Shown: in pieces, positions 1-7,915 of the stretch
Layout: the number at the start of each line of letters is the position of its first letter
Position numbering within the stretch: position 1 is the first letter of the stretch
From: Geomesophilobacter sediminis
Lineage (GTDB): Bacteria; Desulfobacterota; Desulfuromonadia; Geobacterales; Geobacteraceae
DNA length: 64,000 nt
Direction: 5' to 3'
Assembly (NCBI RefSeq): GCF_016458275.1
Contig: NZ_JAEMHM010000007.1
Span: 1 to 64,000, forward strand
Made by a program: the position numbers and the translations under genes
The notes under the pieces: generated by a model
What the model was told of the DNA's origin: nothing
Seen by the model: only the letters and a program-made list of their open reading frames with translations
The model's database searches: none

Positions 1-111
1 CCACCCAGTCCACCCAGTCCACCCAGTCCACCCAGTCCACCCAGTCCACCCAGTCCACCCAGTCCACCCAGTCCACCCAGTCCACCTGTGTCCACCTGTG
101 TCCACCTGTGT
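1..111. repeat. Minisatellite: nine CCACCCAGT units then three CCACCTGTGT units
   Basis: Nine perfect 9-bp units are followed directly by three perfect 10-bp units that share the CCACC start. The array begins at or before the window edge. Read forward the 9-mer would encode Pro-Pro-Ser, so it could be the tail of a proline-rich gene, but the change to a 10-bp unit breaks any reading frame. Perfect copies imply recent slippage or active expansion. Confidence 0.9.
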
Positions 112-391
112 CGCAAAAACCACGGCACTGTAGCTGATTTGCCACACCAACCCGCCAAAAACCGCGATTTCACGTCAGTGGCGGCGGCGCCAACGCCGTT
201 TTGTCGGCCCTTTTTATCATGAGCTGGAAGTTAAATCGCGTAGCACCCCTTTGTGGTAGGTATCGGTAAAAACAGACCGTTCGACCGTCCGTGCCGATAA
301 CAATGATCAGACCTTCATGATAGCGGCGGGCCTTTTTCGCACGGTTGGCATCCCCGTTGCTAAGTGAAGTGGCGTTACACGAAAAAATGCC
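112..391. other. Intergenic stretch upstream of the riboswitches
   Basis: No convincing gene is visible. It should contain the promoter for the riboswitch-led transcript, but I could not pick a clear -35/-10 pair. The overlapping minus-strand open frame runs through the first riboswitch and has no ribosome binding site, so it is not called. Confidence 0.4.
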
Positions 392-510
392 GAGATACGC
401 GACAATACTAAACCACCCGCGAGGGTGGGGCGGAAAGCCTAGGGTCTTGAAAACCAAGACAGCCGGGATGCCGAACTATCTATTCAGAGATATCGGTCCC
501 GGCTTTTTTG
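392..510 (+). promoter_or_regulatory. GEMM-I riboswitch 1 (cyclic dinucleotide, probably cAG class)
   Basis: The RNA shows the GEMM-I core: GACAATACTAAACC, a short CCACCC/GGGTGG hairpin closed by GCGA, GGAAAGCCT, a second hairpin (GGTCTTG/CAAGAC), and CAGCCGGG-x-GCCGA. In Geobacter, GEMM-I RNAs with the ACAATACTAAACC start mostly belong to the subgroup that senses 3',5'-cyclic AMP-GMP (established knowledge). The CCGGGA end of the aptamer is also the 5' arm of a terminator hairpin, so ligand binding should disrupt termination and turn expression on. A second complete copy follows about 140 bp downstream. The ligand assignment is inference. Confidence 0.9.
462..509 (+). terminator. Expression-platform terminator of riboswitch 1
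   Basis: GCCGGGA pairs with TCCCGGC across an inner stem (CCGA/TATCT with AGATA/TCGG), followed by six T. The 5' arm lies inside the aptamer, which is the usual arrangement of an ON switch. Confidence 0.85.
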
Positions 511-529
511 TTTTCTGACAACCTGAAGC

Positions 530-648
530 AGTCGATACACGACAATACTAAACCATCCGCGAGGATGGGACGGAAAGCCTACAGGGTCTCTCTGAGACAG
601 CCGGGTCGCCGAAATATCGCTCATGATATTGAGGCCCCGGTTTTTTTG
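530..648 (+). promoter_or_regulatory. GEMM-I riboswitch 2 (tandem copy, cAG-type)
   Basis: Same core as the first copy: GACAATACTAAACC, CCATCC-GCGA-GGATGG, GGAAAGCCT, a GGGTCTC/GAGAC hairpin and CAGCCGGGTCGCCGAA. The hairpin sequences differ from copy 1 by compensating changes (CCACCC/GGGTGG against CCATCC/GGATGG), which supports conserved RNA structure. It also ends in its own terminator. Two complete switches in series would give a two-input or steeper response on the downstream cytochrome gene. Confidence 0.9.
601..647 (+). terminator. Expression-platform terminator of riboswitch 2
   Basis: CCGGG at the 3' end of the aptamer pairs with CCCGG before a run of seven T, with an inner AATATC/GATATT stem. 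The terminator competes with the ligand-bound fold. Confidence 0.8.
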
Positions 649-786
649 TGCCCGCTCCCGGGCTGGGGCCCATGCGGCACCACTGCCGTAAACCTTGCAG
701 ATCAAAAGGAGAAATGAATGGAGAAGCAGTCTTCCAAACATGCAACTCGCTCTCAGCAGGCAACGACAGCCCATCAAGGAGGATCC

Positions 787-2814
787 ATGACTGAACTGAT
801 CAGAAGGGGCGCTACCGCCATCACCTTGCTTTCCCTGCTCGTCCTCACCTTCATCACCGCCGGCTGCGGCGGCGGCAACAGCGGACTTTCGTCCCAGGTA
901 GTCAGCGGGACCGCATCGGTCGGGGCACCCCTGGCCGGACAGGTAAGCCTGAAAGATTCCTCGGCGACCCCCCAGGTCAAAACCACGGTGATCGCTGCCA
1001 ACGGCTCGTTCGCCATCGACGTCACCGACATGACGGCACCCTTCATCCTGGAGGCGACCGGAACCGCCGCCGGGGTGAACTACAAGCTGCACTCCTTTGC
1101 CGAGGGGGCCGGCACCGCAAACGTCAACCCCCTCACCGAGGCCATTGTCGCGAGCGCCTCGGATGACGGCGATGCCTCCGACGTCTACAGCCATGCCGAC
1201 CCCGACCGTCTGCACCACATCGGCACCAACCTGCAGGCCGTGGTCAACACCCTGCTGAGCAAGTTGCAGCCGCTCCTCCAGCAGTACAACGCCCAGAACA
1301 GCAACCCGATCACCTCGCGTTACATTACCAACCACCTGGGCCTCGATGAGATGTTCGACAACGTGAAGATCACCGTGAGTAACGGCGTCCTCTCCATCAC
1401 CTTCATCAGGACCGGCCAGGTCATCTTCTCCGGGACCGTCACCGACATCGCCAACGGCGTCTACACCGGCGGCACCGTTCCCCCGCCGATCACCGCACCG
1501 GTCCCCCCGACCGGCATCACCGCCACCGGCGGCACGGCACAGGTGAGCCTTGCCTGGGCCGCGGCCAGCACCGCCACCGCGTACAACGTCTACTACTCGA
1601 CCGCTCCCGGCGTGACCACCGCCACCGGCACCAAGATCCAGGTGACCGGAACCAGCTACGTCCAGACCGGATTGACCGCGGGGACCACCTATTACTATGT
1701 GATCACCGCCTTAAACAGCGCCGGCGAAAGCCCGGCCTCCACCCAGGTTTCCGCCACCACGGCCGCTCCGGCCCCGGGCCCGACCGTTCCCGCCGCACCG
1801 ACCGGCGTGACCGCCGTCGGCGGCACCAAGCAGGTCACCGTTTCCTGGCCGGCGGTTTCCGGTGCCACCTCGTACAACATCTACTACGCCACCACCTCGG
1901 GAGTGACGGTCAGCAACGGGACCAAGCTGAGCAACGCCACCAGCCCCGCCGTCCAGATGGGTCTTGCCGACGCCACCACCTATTACTATGTCGTCACCGC
2001 GGTAAACAGCGCCGGCGAAAGCGCCGCCTCGGTCCAGGTCGCCGCCACCACCCTCGCCGCCGTCCCGGCTCCGACCGCACCGGCCGCACCGACCGGCGTG
2101 AGCGCCACCGGCGGGACCAACCAGGCAACCATCTCCTGGCCGGCCGTAACGGGTGCCACCTCCTATAACATCTACTGGTCGACCACTACCGGCGTCACCA
2201 AGACCAGCGGAACCCGCATTGCCGGCGCCACGAGCCCCTACGTCCAGACCGGTCTCACCGCCGGGACCACCTACTACTACGTCGTCACCGCGGTGAACAG
2301 CGTCGGCGAAAGTGCCGCTTCCGCGCAGGCCTCCGCCACCACCGCCGCCCCGGCACCCGCCGCTCCGGCCGCCCCGACCGGAGTCAGCGCAGTCGGCGCT
2401 ACCAACCAGGTGACCGTCTCCTGGTCCGCGGTATCCGGCGCGACCTCCTACAACCTCTACTACGGGACCGCCACCGGCGTGACCGTAGCCAACGGGACCA
2501 AGCTCACCGGGGTGACCTCCCCCTACGTCCAGACCGGCCTTGCCGCCGGGACCGCCTACTACTACATCGTCACCGCGGTGAACGCGACCGGCGAGAGCGC
2601 CGCCTCGGCGCAAGCCACCGCCACCACCGCAAGTGCCACCCCGGCCTTTGATGCCCTTTCTTACTACAACTCCGTCTGCCTGGGCTGCCACGGCTCGCTC
2701 GGACCGCGCACCGCAGCCCAGATCACCGCGGCCATCTCCAGCATCGGGTCGATGAAATCGCTCTCGACCCTGACCTCCGCGCAGATCGCGGCCATCGCCG
2801 CCGTCTCTTACTAA
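787..2814 (+). CDS. FN3-repeat lipoprotein with C-terminal c-type heme domain
   Basis: The product is about 675 residues. It opens with a lipoprotein signal peptide ending in a cysteine (FITAGCGGG), has an Ala/Thr-rich N-terminal region, then four fibronectin type III domains (each with a Y-N-x-Y-Y strand and a TYYYVVTAVNSAGES-like strand). It ends with a small monoheme cytochrome c domain: CLGCH about 45 residues from the end and a methionine about 20 residues later as possible sixth ligand. I start at the ATG preceded by AAGGAGG because it gives a clean signal peptide. An in-frame ATG 69 bp upstream also has an RBS (AAGGAG) and would add 23 polar residues. The gene is controlled by the tandem GEMM-I switches, as known for Geobacter electron-transfer genes, so an outer-surface electron-transfer or adhesion role is likely. 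No exact homologue was recognised. Confidence 0.85.
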   Translation: MTELIRRGATAITLLSLLVLTFITAGCGGGNSGLSSQVVSGTASVGAPLAGQVSLKDSSATPQVKTTVIAANGSFAIDVTDMTAPFILEATGTAAGVNYKLHSFAEGAGTANVNPLTEAIVASASDDGDASDVYSHADPDRLHHIGTNLQAVVNTLLSKLQPLLQQYNAQNSNPITSRYITNHLGLDEMFDNVKITVSNGVLSITFIRTGQVIFSGTVTDIANGVYTGGTVPPPITAPVPPTGITATGGTAQVSLAWAAASTATAYNVYYSTAPGVTTATGTKIQVTGTSYVQTGLTAGTTYYYVITALNSAGESPASTQVSATTAAPAPGPTVPAAPTGVTAVGGTKQVTVSWPAVSGATSYNIYYATTSGVTVSNGTKLSNATSPAVQMGLADATTYYYVVTAVNSAGESAASVQVAATTLAAVPAPTAPAAPTGVSATGGTNQATISWPAVTGATSYNIYWSTTTGVTKTSGTRIAGATSPYVQTGLTAGTTYYYVVTAVNSVGESAASAQASATTAAPAPAAPAAPTGVSAVGATNQVTVSWSAVSGATSYNLYYGTATGVTVANGTKLTGVTSPYVQTGLAAGTAYYYIVTAVNATGESAASAQATATTASATPAFDALSYYNSVCLGCHGSLGPRTAAQITAAISSIGSMKSLSTLTSAQIAAIAAVSY

Positions 2815-2846
2815 CCCCAACCCGCTCCGGTTCGGGAGCGGCCGAA

Positions 2847-2889
2847 AAAAAGCAGGCATCCAGTCCACGCGACTGGGTGCCTGCTTTTC
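2847..2889 (+). terminator. Rho-independent terminator after the FN3 cytochrome
   Basis: A long hairpin, AAAAGCAGGCATCCAGTC paired with GACTGGGTGCCTGCTTTT, lies directly downstream of the stop codon. A and T runs on both sides make it usable from either strand, including for the convergent LysR gene. Confidence 0.85.
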
Positions 2890-2902
2890 GTTGTGAAAAC
2901 CG

Positions 2903-2945
2903 TTACTCCGCCCCTTTGACAAAGGGGAGCAGGGGGGATTTGCCT
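2903..2945. repeat. Dispersed palindromic repeat, family R2 (CCCCTTTG-CAAAGGGG)
   Basis: CCCCTTTGACAAAGGGG followed by AGGGGGGATTTG. The same core plus an AAATCCCCCC or GGGGGGATTT arm recurs at about 13 intergenic places in this window. Confidence 0.8.
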
Positions 2946-2996
2946 TTCCTCCTGTCCCTGGTGCCCCTTTGGTCCCTGGTCTTCGCCACCCTGTGG

Positions 2997-3902
2997 CTAA
3001 GACGCCACACCACCCTCCCCGGCGAACCCGACCCCGCTTTGCTTTCCCTCCAGAAAATCCAGAAAAGCCCGCGTTGCCTTGGAGAGATAGGCGTGTTTCT
3101 TCCAAACCACCACCGCCTCGACGTACATCGGCGGCGCAAACGGCACCGCGACAAGCTCCGGCTCCTTGACCGCCATCCGGAGCAGCGTGGTCACCCCGCC
3201 CCCCCGGGCCGTTACCTCCTTGAGCAGGGGGACCAGGTTGGTCTCGAAGACGACGTTGGGGGTAATGCCGGTCCGCGCCATCGCCTCCCCAAGGTACTGC
3301 CTCTGAAAATACCCTTCGCTGAAGAGAAACAGCGGCTCCTGCGCCATCTCCTCGAGGGTGATCGCATCGCGTCCAGCCAGCGCGTGCCCCCGGGCCACGC
3401 AGGCGACCATCTCCTCCCGGATCAGGCTTCGGGACACCAGTGAGTCGGGAAACACCCCCGCCGCCACGATCCCGGCATCCAGATCTCCCGATTCGACCAG
3501 CGCCTGAATCCGGTTCGCCCCGTCGGAGTAGACCGAAAGCTTGAGGTTGGGGTAGCTTTGCCTGAACTCCGCGATCAGCGCCGGGAAGAAATGGGTTCCC
3601 AACATCCCGGGGATCCCCACCCGGATCTCACCCCGCTCCAGGCCGCGAAATTCCTCCATCTCGTGCACGGCCCCCCGCACCAGTTCCTCGATTTGGGCCG
3701 CGCGCGGCAAAAACGCCCGCCCCTCCGCGGTGAGGGTGATCTTGCGCTCCTGGCGGTTCAAAAGGGTCACCCCCAGCTCGTCCTCCAGCTTCTGCACCGC
3801 GACCGAGAGCGAGGGCTGGGCAATCCCCAGGTTTTCGGCGGCGCGGGTGAATCCGCCGCCCCGGACGATTTCCAGCAGGTACCTGATCTGGCGAAACTCC
3901 AT
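2997..3902 (-). CDS. LysR-family transcriptional regulator
   Basis: A 301-residue protein of the usual LysR length. Residues 1-60 form the winged helix-turn-helix (FTRAAENLGIAQPSLSVAVQ and KLEDELGVTLLNR). The remainder, from RGEIRVGIPG onward, is the periplasmic-binding-like effector domain. The ATG has an AAAGGA ribosome binding site. It is divergent from a methyltransferase and its intergenic region holds a T-N11-A inverted repeat, so it probably controls that neighbour and itself. The inducer cannot be told from sequence. An ATAGG/CCTAT box only 13 bp from its start suits autorepression. Confidence 0.93.
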   Translation of the reverse strand: MEFRQIRYLLEIVRGGGFTRAAENLGIAQPSLSVAVQKLEDELGVTLLNRQERKITLTAEGRAFLPRAAQIEELVRGAVHEMEEFRGLERGEIRVGIPGMLGTHFFPALIAEFRQSYPNLKLSVYSDGANRIQALVESGDLDAGIVAAGVFPDSLVSRSLIREEMVACVARGHALAGRDAITLEEMAQEPLFLFSEGYFQRQYLGEAMARTGITPNVVFETNLVPLLKEVTARGGGVTTLLRMAVKEPELVAVPFAPPMYVEAVVVWKKHAYLSKATRAFLDFLEGKQSGVGFAGEGGVAS

Positions 3903-3914
3903 ACGGTCCTTTCT

Positions 3915-3929
3915 ATAGGCTGTACCTAT
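3915..3929. promoter_or_regulatory. Candidate LysR box (T-N11-A) in the divergent promoter region
   Basis: ATAGGCTGTACCTAT is an inverted repeat with the T-N11-A spacing typical of LysR-type binding sites. The surrounding 100 bp is very AT-rich (TAGATATAAATTATATATTT), in contrast to the GC-rich flanking genes, as expected of overlapping divergent promoters. Confidence 0.55.
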
Positions 3930-4005
3930 TGAATAGATATAAATTATATATTTTCTTTATAGCATCGGGGTGTGCTAGATTCCAATTAAAAAGGAGGAGG
4001 CCTCC

Positions 4006-4758
4006 GTGACCCATCGATTCAAGGACCATTTTTCGCAGGTTTCCGCCGGCTACCGGTCGTTTCGACCCAGCTACCCCGATGCGCTGTTCCAGTGGCTGGC
4101 GGGGCTCGCGCCGGGTCGGGACTCGGCTCTTGATTGCGGCTGCGGTACCGGCCAGGCGGCGCTCGCGCTCGCCCGGCACTTTGCCGCCGTGGTCGCCGTC
4201 GACCCCAGTGCCGAACAGATCGCGAACGCGGTCCCGGACCCAAAGGTAACCTACCGGGTCGCCCCGGCCGAAGCGACCGGGGTGGCGCCGCAAAGCCAGG
4301 ACCTGGTGATCGCGGCGCAGGCCCTGCACTGGTTCGATCTGGAGCGCTTCTATCCGGAAGTCAGGCGCGTGGCGCGGCCGGAGGGGATCTTCGCCGCCTT
4401 CAGCTACGGCCTGATGACGGTGGACCGGGCCGTGGACCGGGTGGTGGGCGAGCTTTACTACGACATCCTCGGCGGCTTTTGGCCACCGGAACGGTGCCAC
4501 GTGGACGAAGGGTACCGAAGCCTTCCCTTCCCGTTCCGGGAGATCGAGGCGCCCCCCTTTGCCATGAGCGCGCGGTGGGAGTTCCCGCACCTCATGGGAT
4601 ACCTGGCGACCTGGTCGGCGGTGAAGGAGTACCAGGCGCGGGTAGGGGCGGATCCTCTGGCCAAGGTGCGCTCGGCACTGGAAGCCGCCTGGAGCGAAGG
4701 TGCCGAGACCAAGGACGTCTTTTGGCCGCTGGTGATCCGGGCCGGAAGCGTTAACTGA
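4006..4758 (+). CDS. Class I SAM-dependent methyltransferase
   Basis: A 250-residue methyltransferase. The SAM-binding motif I is LDCGCGTGQAALALA (about residues 42-56), followed by the acidic residue of motif II (VAVDPS) and motif IV (DLVIAAQALHWFD), which resembles the trans-aconitate or TMT1-like group. The start is GTG with an excellent RBS (AAGGAGGAGG, 5-bp spacing). It is divergent from a LysR regulator and followed 13 bp later by a hotdog thioesterase, so the two probably form an operon. The substrate is unknown. Confidence 0.88.
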   Translation: MTHRFKDHFSQVSAGYRSFRPSYPDALFQWLAGLAPGRDSALDCGCGTGQAALALARHFAAVVAVDPSAEQIANAVPDPKVTYRVAPAEATGVAPQSQDLVIAAQALHWFDLERFYPEVRRVARPEGIFAAFSYGLMTVDRAVDRVVGELYYDILGGFWPPERCHVDEGYRSLPFPFREIEAPPFAMSARWEFPHLMGYLATWSAVKEYQARVGADPLAKVRSALEAAWSEGAETKDVFWPLVIRAGSVN

Positions 4759-4771
4759 AAAGGAGAGGGCG

Positions 4772-5188
4772 ATGAAAGATACCTTGCAGGCAGGTTTGGA
4801 GCAGACCCTGAAATACCGCGTTCCCCGGGAGAGAACGGTCCCGTTTCTCTATCCGGAATCGGATCATTTCCGGATCATGCCGGAAGTCTTTGCCACCGGC
4901 TACCTGGTCGGCTTTATCGAGTGGGCCTGTATGGAGGCGCTGGCGCCGCACCTGGAAGAAGGGGAGCGGACCGTCGGGACCATGATCAACGTGACCCATG
5001 AGGCCGCGACCCCGGTGGGGATGGAGGTGACCGCGACGGTGCGCTGTGTGGAAGTCGACGGCAAGCGCACCGTGTGGGCAGTCGAGGCGCGCGACGAGGT
5101 GGACGTGATCGGCCGGGGGACCCACGAGCGCTTCGTCATCAACTATGACAAGTTCACCCAGCGCGTCGCGACCAAGGGGAAAAAATGA
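4772..5188 (+). CDS. Hotdog-fold thioesterase, FlK-like
   Basis: A 138-residue single hotdog domain. The region VTHEAATPVGMEVTATVRC followed by a GRGTHERFVIN strand matches the fluoroacetyl-CoA thioesterase (FlK) type family, in which Thr, Glu and His form the active site. Here a Glu in the long helix (GFIEWACMEAL) and a His in VTHEAATP are present. It starts 13 bp after the methyltransferase with an AAAGGAGAG ribosome binding site. It probably hydrolyses a small acyl-CoA. The pairing with a methyltransferase under a LysR gene suggests a small catabolic or detoxification unit, which is inference. Confidence 0.82.
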   Translation: MKDTLQAGLEQTLKYRVPRERTVPFLYPESDHFRIMPEVFATGYLVGFIEWACMEALAPHLEEGERTVGTMINVTHEAATPVGMEVTATVRCVEVDGKRTVWAVEARDEVDVIGRGTHERFVINYDKFTQRVATKGKK

Positions 5189-5218
5189 GGTGTCCGCCGT
5201 CGTTGTGACGATCTCAGC

Positions 5219-5402
5219 TTCGAGGTCCCTCCTCCCCTGGCGGGAGGGGGTGAGGGGGGGGAAGGTGCCACAGAGCACTGCACGGGAACCCGCGTTCCCC
5301 CCTTTGCGAAGGTTCTTCCGGAAATTCGGGGAAGGTGCTTCCTTGAAGTCCAGGCGAGGCTATTACGTCCCCCCCTTTGCGAAGGGGGGGCAGGGGGGAT
5401 TT
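5219..5402. repeat. Intergenic repeats, R2 and related GC-rich palindromes
   Basis: The stretch holds a CCTCCCCTGGCGGGAGGGGG palindrome, a degraded R2 half (CCCCCCTTTGCGAAGG) and a complete R2 element (CCCCCCTTTGCGAAGGGGGG plus CAGGGGGGATTTG). No gene is convincing here. Confidence 0.7.
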
Positions 5403-5456
5403 GACTCTGTCGCCAACCCCACTTCCCCGCGTGTAGCAAGCGGGCGCTGATGAGCC

Positions 5457-6164
5457 CTACTTCGGGGGATGGTTCCAGACCGCGGATTTGATCTTCCAGC
5501 TTTGGTCTTCCTTGTTGAATAGGACGGTTCCGTTGGTCTCGCTGGTCGTCCCCAGGAAGAGCTTGGTGCCGCGTCCCACCATCACCGCGGTGTCCGCGTC
5601 CGGCGAGACCAGGCAGGCGGCCGGACGATATTTCCGCACCGCCATCTCCTGGAGGGAGCGCTTCCGTTTCTGATATTCCGGCTCGCTCAAACCCGCCAGT
5701 TTCTCCCGGGTCTTTTCCGCCTGCAGTCGGGTGATCTGCCTGCCCCACTCGGCGAAATCGCCCGCTTCGGCCGCCCGGTTATATCTGGCGAAGCGGGCCA
5801 GCAGCTCGTTTTGCAGCCCGGGGGGACAGGGGGTGCTTCCTTCCGGGACCGGCAGCGCGAACGAGCCGGTCCAGGAACCGTTGTCGGAACTCCCGGTTGC
5901 CTTGGCCGTGGACCTGGTCCTCGGCGCGGTTGTGGCCGGTTTTTTTCTCCCCGGTGCCAGCGACGTTTTCCCGAGATCGATCTCGTCCACGGGAAAATCC
6001 ACCAGCTTATCCCCGTTGATGTTCACGAAGAGTGTGTCACCCCGCCGGGTGAAGGATTCGCACTCGATGATTTCCCCGTTTTTGAAATGCACGACCGCGG
6101 CCGATGCCGGAGATGTGATAAAGGAAAGCACCTGAATCAGGACGAGCAGGTTTGACAGTTTCAT
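5457..6164 (-). CDS. Secreted hypothetical protein
   Basis: I chose the ATG with AGAGGAG eight bases upstream because it gives a standard signal peptide (MKLSNLLVLIQVLSFITSPASA), yielding 235 residues. A further in-frame ATG lies 30 bp upstream but would spoil the signal sequence. The first mature 40 residues (VVHFKNGEIIECESF and VNINGDKLVDFPVDEID) look like a small beta-rich domain that recurs in Geobacter exported proteins. A Thr/Ala-rich linker follows, then a helical region with a WGRQITRLQAEKTREKL segment. No catalytic motif is visible. It points away from the REC-PP2C gene, with a tripartite palindromic element between them. Confidence 0.7.
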   Translation of the reverse strand: MKLSNLLVLIQVLSFITSPASAAVVHFKNGEIIECESFTRRGDTLFVNINGDKLVDFPVDEIDLGKTSLAPGRKKPATTAPRTRSTAKATGSSDNGSWTGSFALPVPEGSTPCPPGLQNELLARFARYNRAAEAGDFAEWGRQITRLQAEKTREKLAGLSEPEYQKRKRSLQEMAVRKYRPAACLVSPDADTAVMVGRGTKLFLGTTSETNGTVLFNKEDQSWKIKSAVWNHPPK

Positions 6165-6404
6165 CTCTGGTCTCCTCTTGTTGCCATTGCGCATCTATCC
6201 CAGGAATCACAGTCAATGCATCATTTCAGTCAGGGCTTAACAGGTCGTTTCCGCCGGCCTATGACAGTACTGCAGTGATCCGATGTCTGCTGCGGCGTGA
6301 AAGGATGATAACAAGTACCATGCCAGTGCCAGTCCGGCTCGTGTTTTCGTATGATTTCAGCTGGTTGCCGAGGCTGCCTCTGGCTCGCTGTAAGGTGCCG
6401 GCAC
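6165..6404. other. Divergent intergenic region without a gene
   Basis: About 480 bp separates two divergent genes here. This first half shows no gene and no clear promoter. Small open frames on both strands lack ribosome binding sites. Confidence 0.4.
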
Positions 6405-6506
6405 TGTCCATATTGTTACAGCCCTCACGCCTGCTGCGAAATCGTCCAGCGAAATCAAGACATTGCGTCCCGCTGTAACAATTTGGACATGTCCATTTTG
6501 TTACAG
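6405..6506 (+). repeat. Tripartite palindromic element, copy A
   Basis: A half-site (TGTCCATATTGTTACAG) is followed 51 bp later by a 34-bp palindrome built from CTGTAACAATTTGGACA and TGTCCATTTTGTTACAG. The same plan occurs five times in the window. It lies 138 bp before the REC-PP2C start and 241 bp before the divergent secreted-protein start. Confidence 0.85.
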
Positions 6507-6643
6507 TCGCCTCCTTCCGGCTTTGCACCCGGCTGACGAGAAGGAGAGGGGGACGATGTGATCGGGGGGATCTATTGGTTCAAGAGTTGTCCCGGAGCAG
6601 CCGAAAAGGTACAGGCAGGCAATAACGCACCGGCAGGTGGGCC

Positions 6644-7834
6644 ATGAACCGAAACATCCTGGTAGTCGATGACAGCAGAGCCATGAGGGAGGTCATTCCG
6701 CGCATCCTGCGCGAGGCCGGCTTCGAGTGCTGCGCGGTGGAAGGGGTCGACCAGGCCCTGGAAGAGCTGGAGCGCGACTCCTTCGGGCTGGTCCTGTGCG
6801 ACATCGAAATGCCGGGCAAAAACGGCATCGTGCTCTTGAAGGAGATCGTCAGCACGATGAGTGACATCTTCGTGGTGATGCTGACCGGGGTCACCGATCC
6901 GGTAGTCGTGATGGAATGCATGCACCTGGGGGCCAAGGACTACGTCATGAAGCCGTTCGATGCGGAGCGGCTCCGGGTGACGGTGAAAAATACCCTGGAG
7001 CAGCGCCAGCTTTTCCTGGAGCATCGCTCCTACCAGCTGGACCTGGAGCAGAAGGTGCTGGAGCAGACCGAACAGATCCGGGTAAACCTGGAGGAAAAGG
7101 CCATGCTCGCCAAGGAGATGGAGATCGCCCAGGAGATCCAGTCCGCCCTGATCCCGCAGTTCATTCCCGGCACCAGGCGAATCCACTTCGCCACCCACTA
7201 CCGGCCGGCCGGCGTCCTCGGTGGGGACTATTTCGACGTCTTCTTCCGCGGCGACGGAATCATGGATGTGGTCATCGCCGACGTGGCGGGACACAACGTC
7301 GGGTCAGCGTTGATCGTGGCCGAGATCCGCGGCGCCTTCCAGGCGCACTCGGCGGCCGGTCTCGGATGCGCGGAGATGCTGGCGCTGCTCAACGAGTCCC
7401 TCTATGACGATCTGACCCGCGCCGGGCTCTTCTTCAGCATGTTCTATCTCCGGCTCGACGAGCGGCGCATGACGGCGAGCTACTCCTGTGCCGGCCACAA
7501 TCCCGCCCTCTATGTGCATGCCGACGGCAGGGTCGCGGCCCTCGATACCGAAGGCATGATCATCGGCGTGGTGCCGAAGATCAGCTTCGAGGAGCGGTCC
7601 CTGCCGCTTTGTCCCGGCGACCGCCTGATTCTCTATACCGATGGCAGCGTGGAGGCCGAAAACCGGGCGGGCAGGATGTACGGGCTGAAACGGCTGGCCC
7701 GATCCTTCAAAGAGGGACTGGGCGAAGAGTCCGGAACCGCGCTGCAGCGCGCCCTTGCCGATCTGAACACGTTCACTGAGGGGGTTCCCCTAAAGGACGA
7801 CCTGGCGCTCGTGGTCGCGACCGTCCGTCATTAA
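6644..7834 (+). CDS. Response regulator with PP2C (SpoIIE/RsbU-type) phosphatase output
   Basis: A 396-residue protein. A receiver domain covers residues 1-120, with the acidic pair DD, the phosphoacceptor Asp in LVLCDIEMPG and the conserved Lys in YVMKPFD. A coiled coil follows (residues 125-165), then a PP2C-type phosphatase domain with GGDYFDVF, DVAGHNVGSALIVAEIR, TDGSVEAEN and LKDDLALVV, so all metal-binding acidic residues appear intact. Such proteins dephosphorylate anti-sigma-factor antagonists in partner-switching pathways. No antagonist or sensor gene is adjacent, so its partners lie elsewhere. The RBS is weak (CAGGTGGG). Confidence 0.93.
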   Translation: MNRNILVVDDSRAMREVIPRILREAGFECCAVEGVDQALEELERDSFGLVLCDIEMPGKNGIVLLKEIVSTMSDIFVVMLTGVTDPVVVMECMHLGAKDYVMKPFDAERLRVTVKNTLEQRQLFLEHRSYQLDLEQKVLEQTEQIRVNLEEKAMLAKEMEIAQEIQSALIPQFIPGTRRIHFATHYRPAGVLGGDYFDVFFRGDGIMDVVIADVAGHNVGSALIVAEIRGAFQAHSAAGLGCAEMLALLNESLYDDLTRAGLFFSMFYLRLDERRMTASYSCAGHNPALYVHADGRVAALDTEGMIIGVVPKISFEERSLPLCPGDRLILYTDGSVEAENRAGRMYGLKRLARSFKEGLGEESGTALQRALADLNTFTEGVPLKDDLALVVATVRH

Positions 7835-7859
7835 GCAGGTCCTCTGGCTCCGGAAAAAC

Positions 7860-7891
7860 AAAGGCCCCCGACTCTCGGTCGGGGGCCTTCC
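7860..7891. terminator. Terminator between REC-PP2C and DUF3795 genes
   Basis: AAGGCCCCCGA pairs with TCGGGGGCCTT around a short loop. The flanking A and T runs are short, and it serves two convergent genes. Confidence 0.8.
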
Positions 7892-7915
7892 TGTTCGGGA
7901 CGCCGCTTTCATCGT

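Noticed and set aside
170-457. Minus-strand open frame over the first riboswitch
   Set aside because: It runs through the aptamer and terminator, lacks an RBS and shows no domain. The RNA structure explains the sequence.
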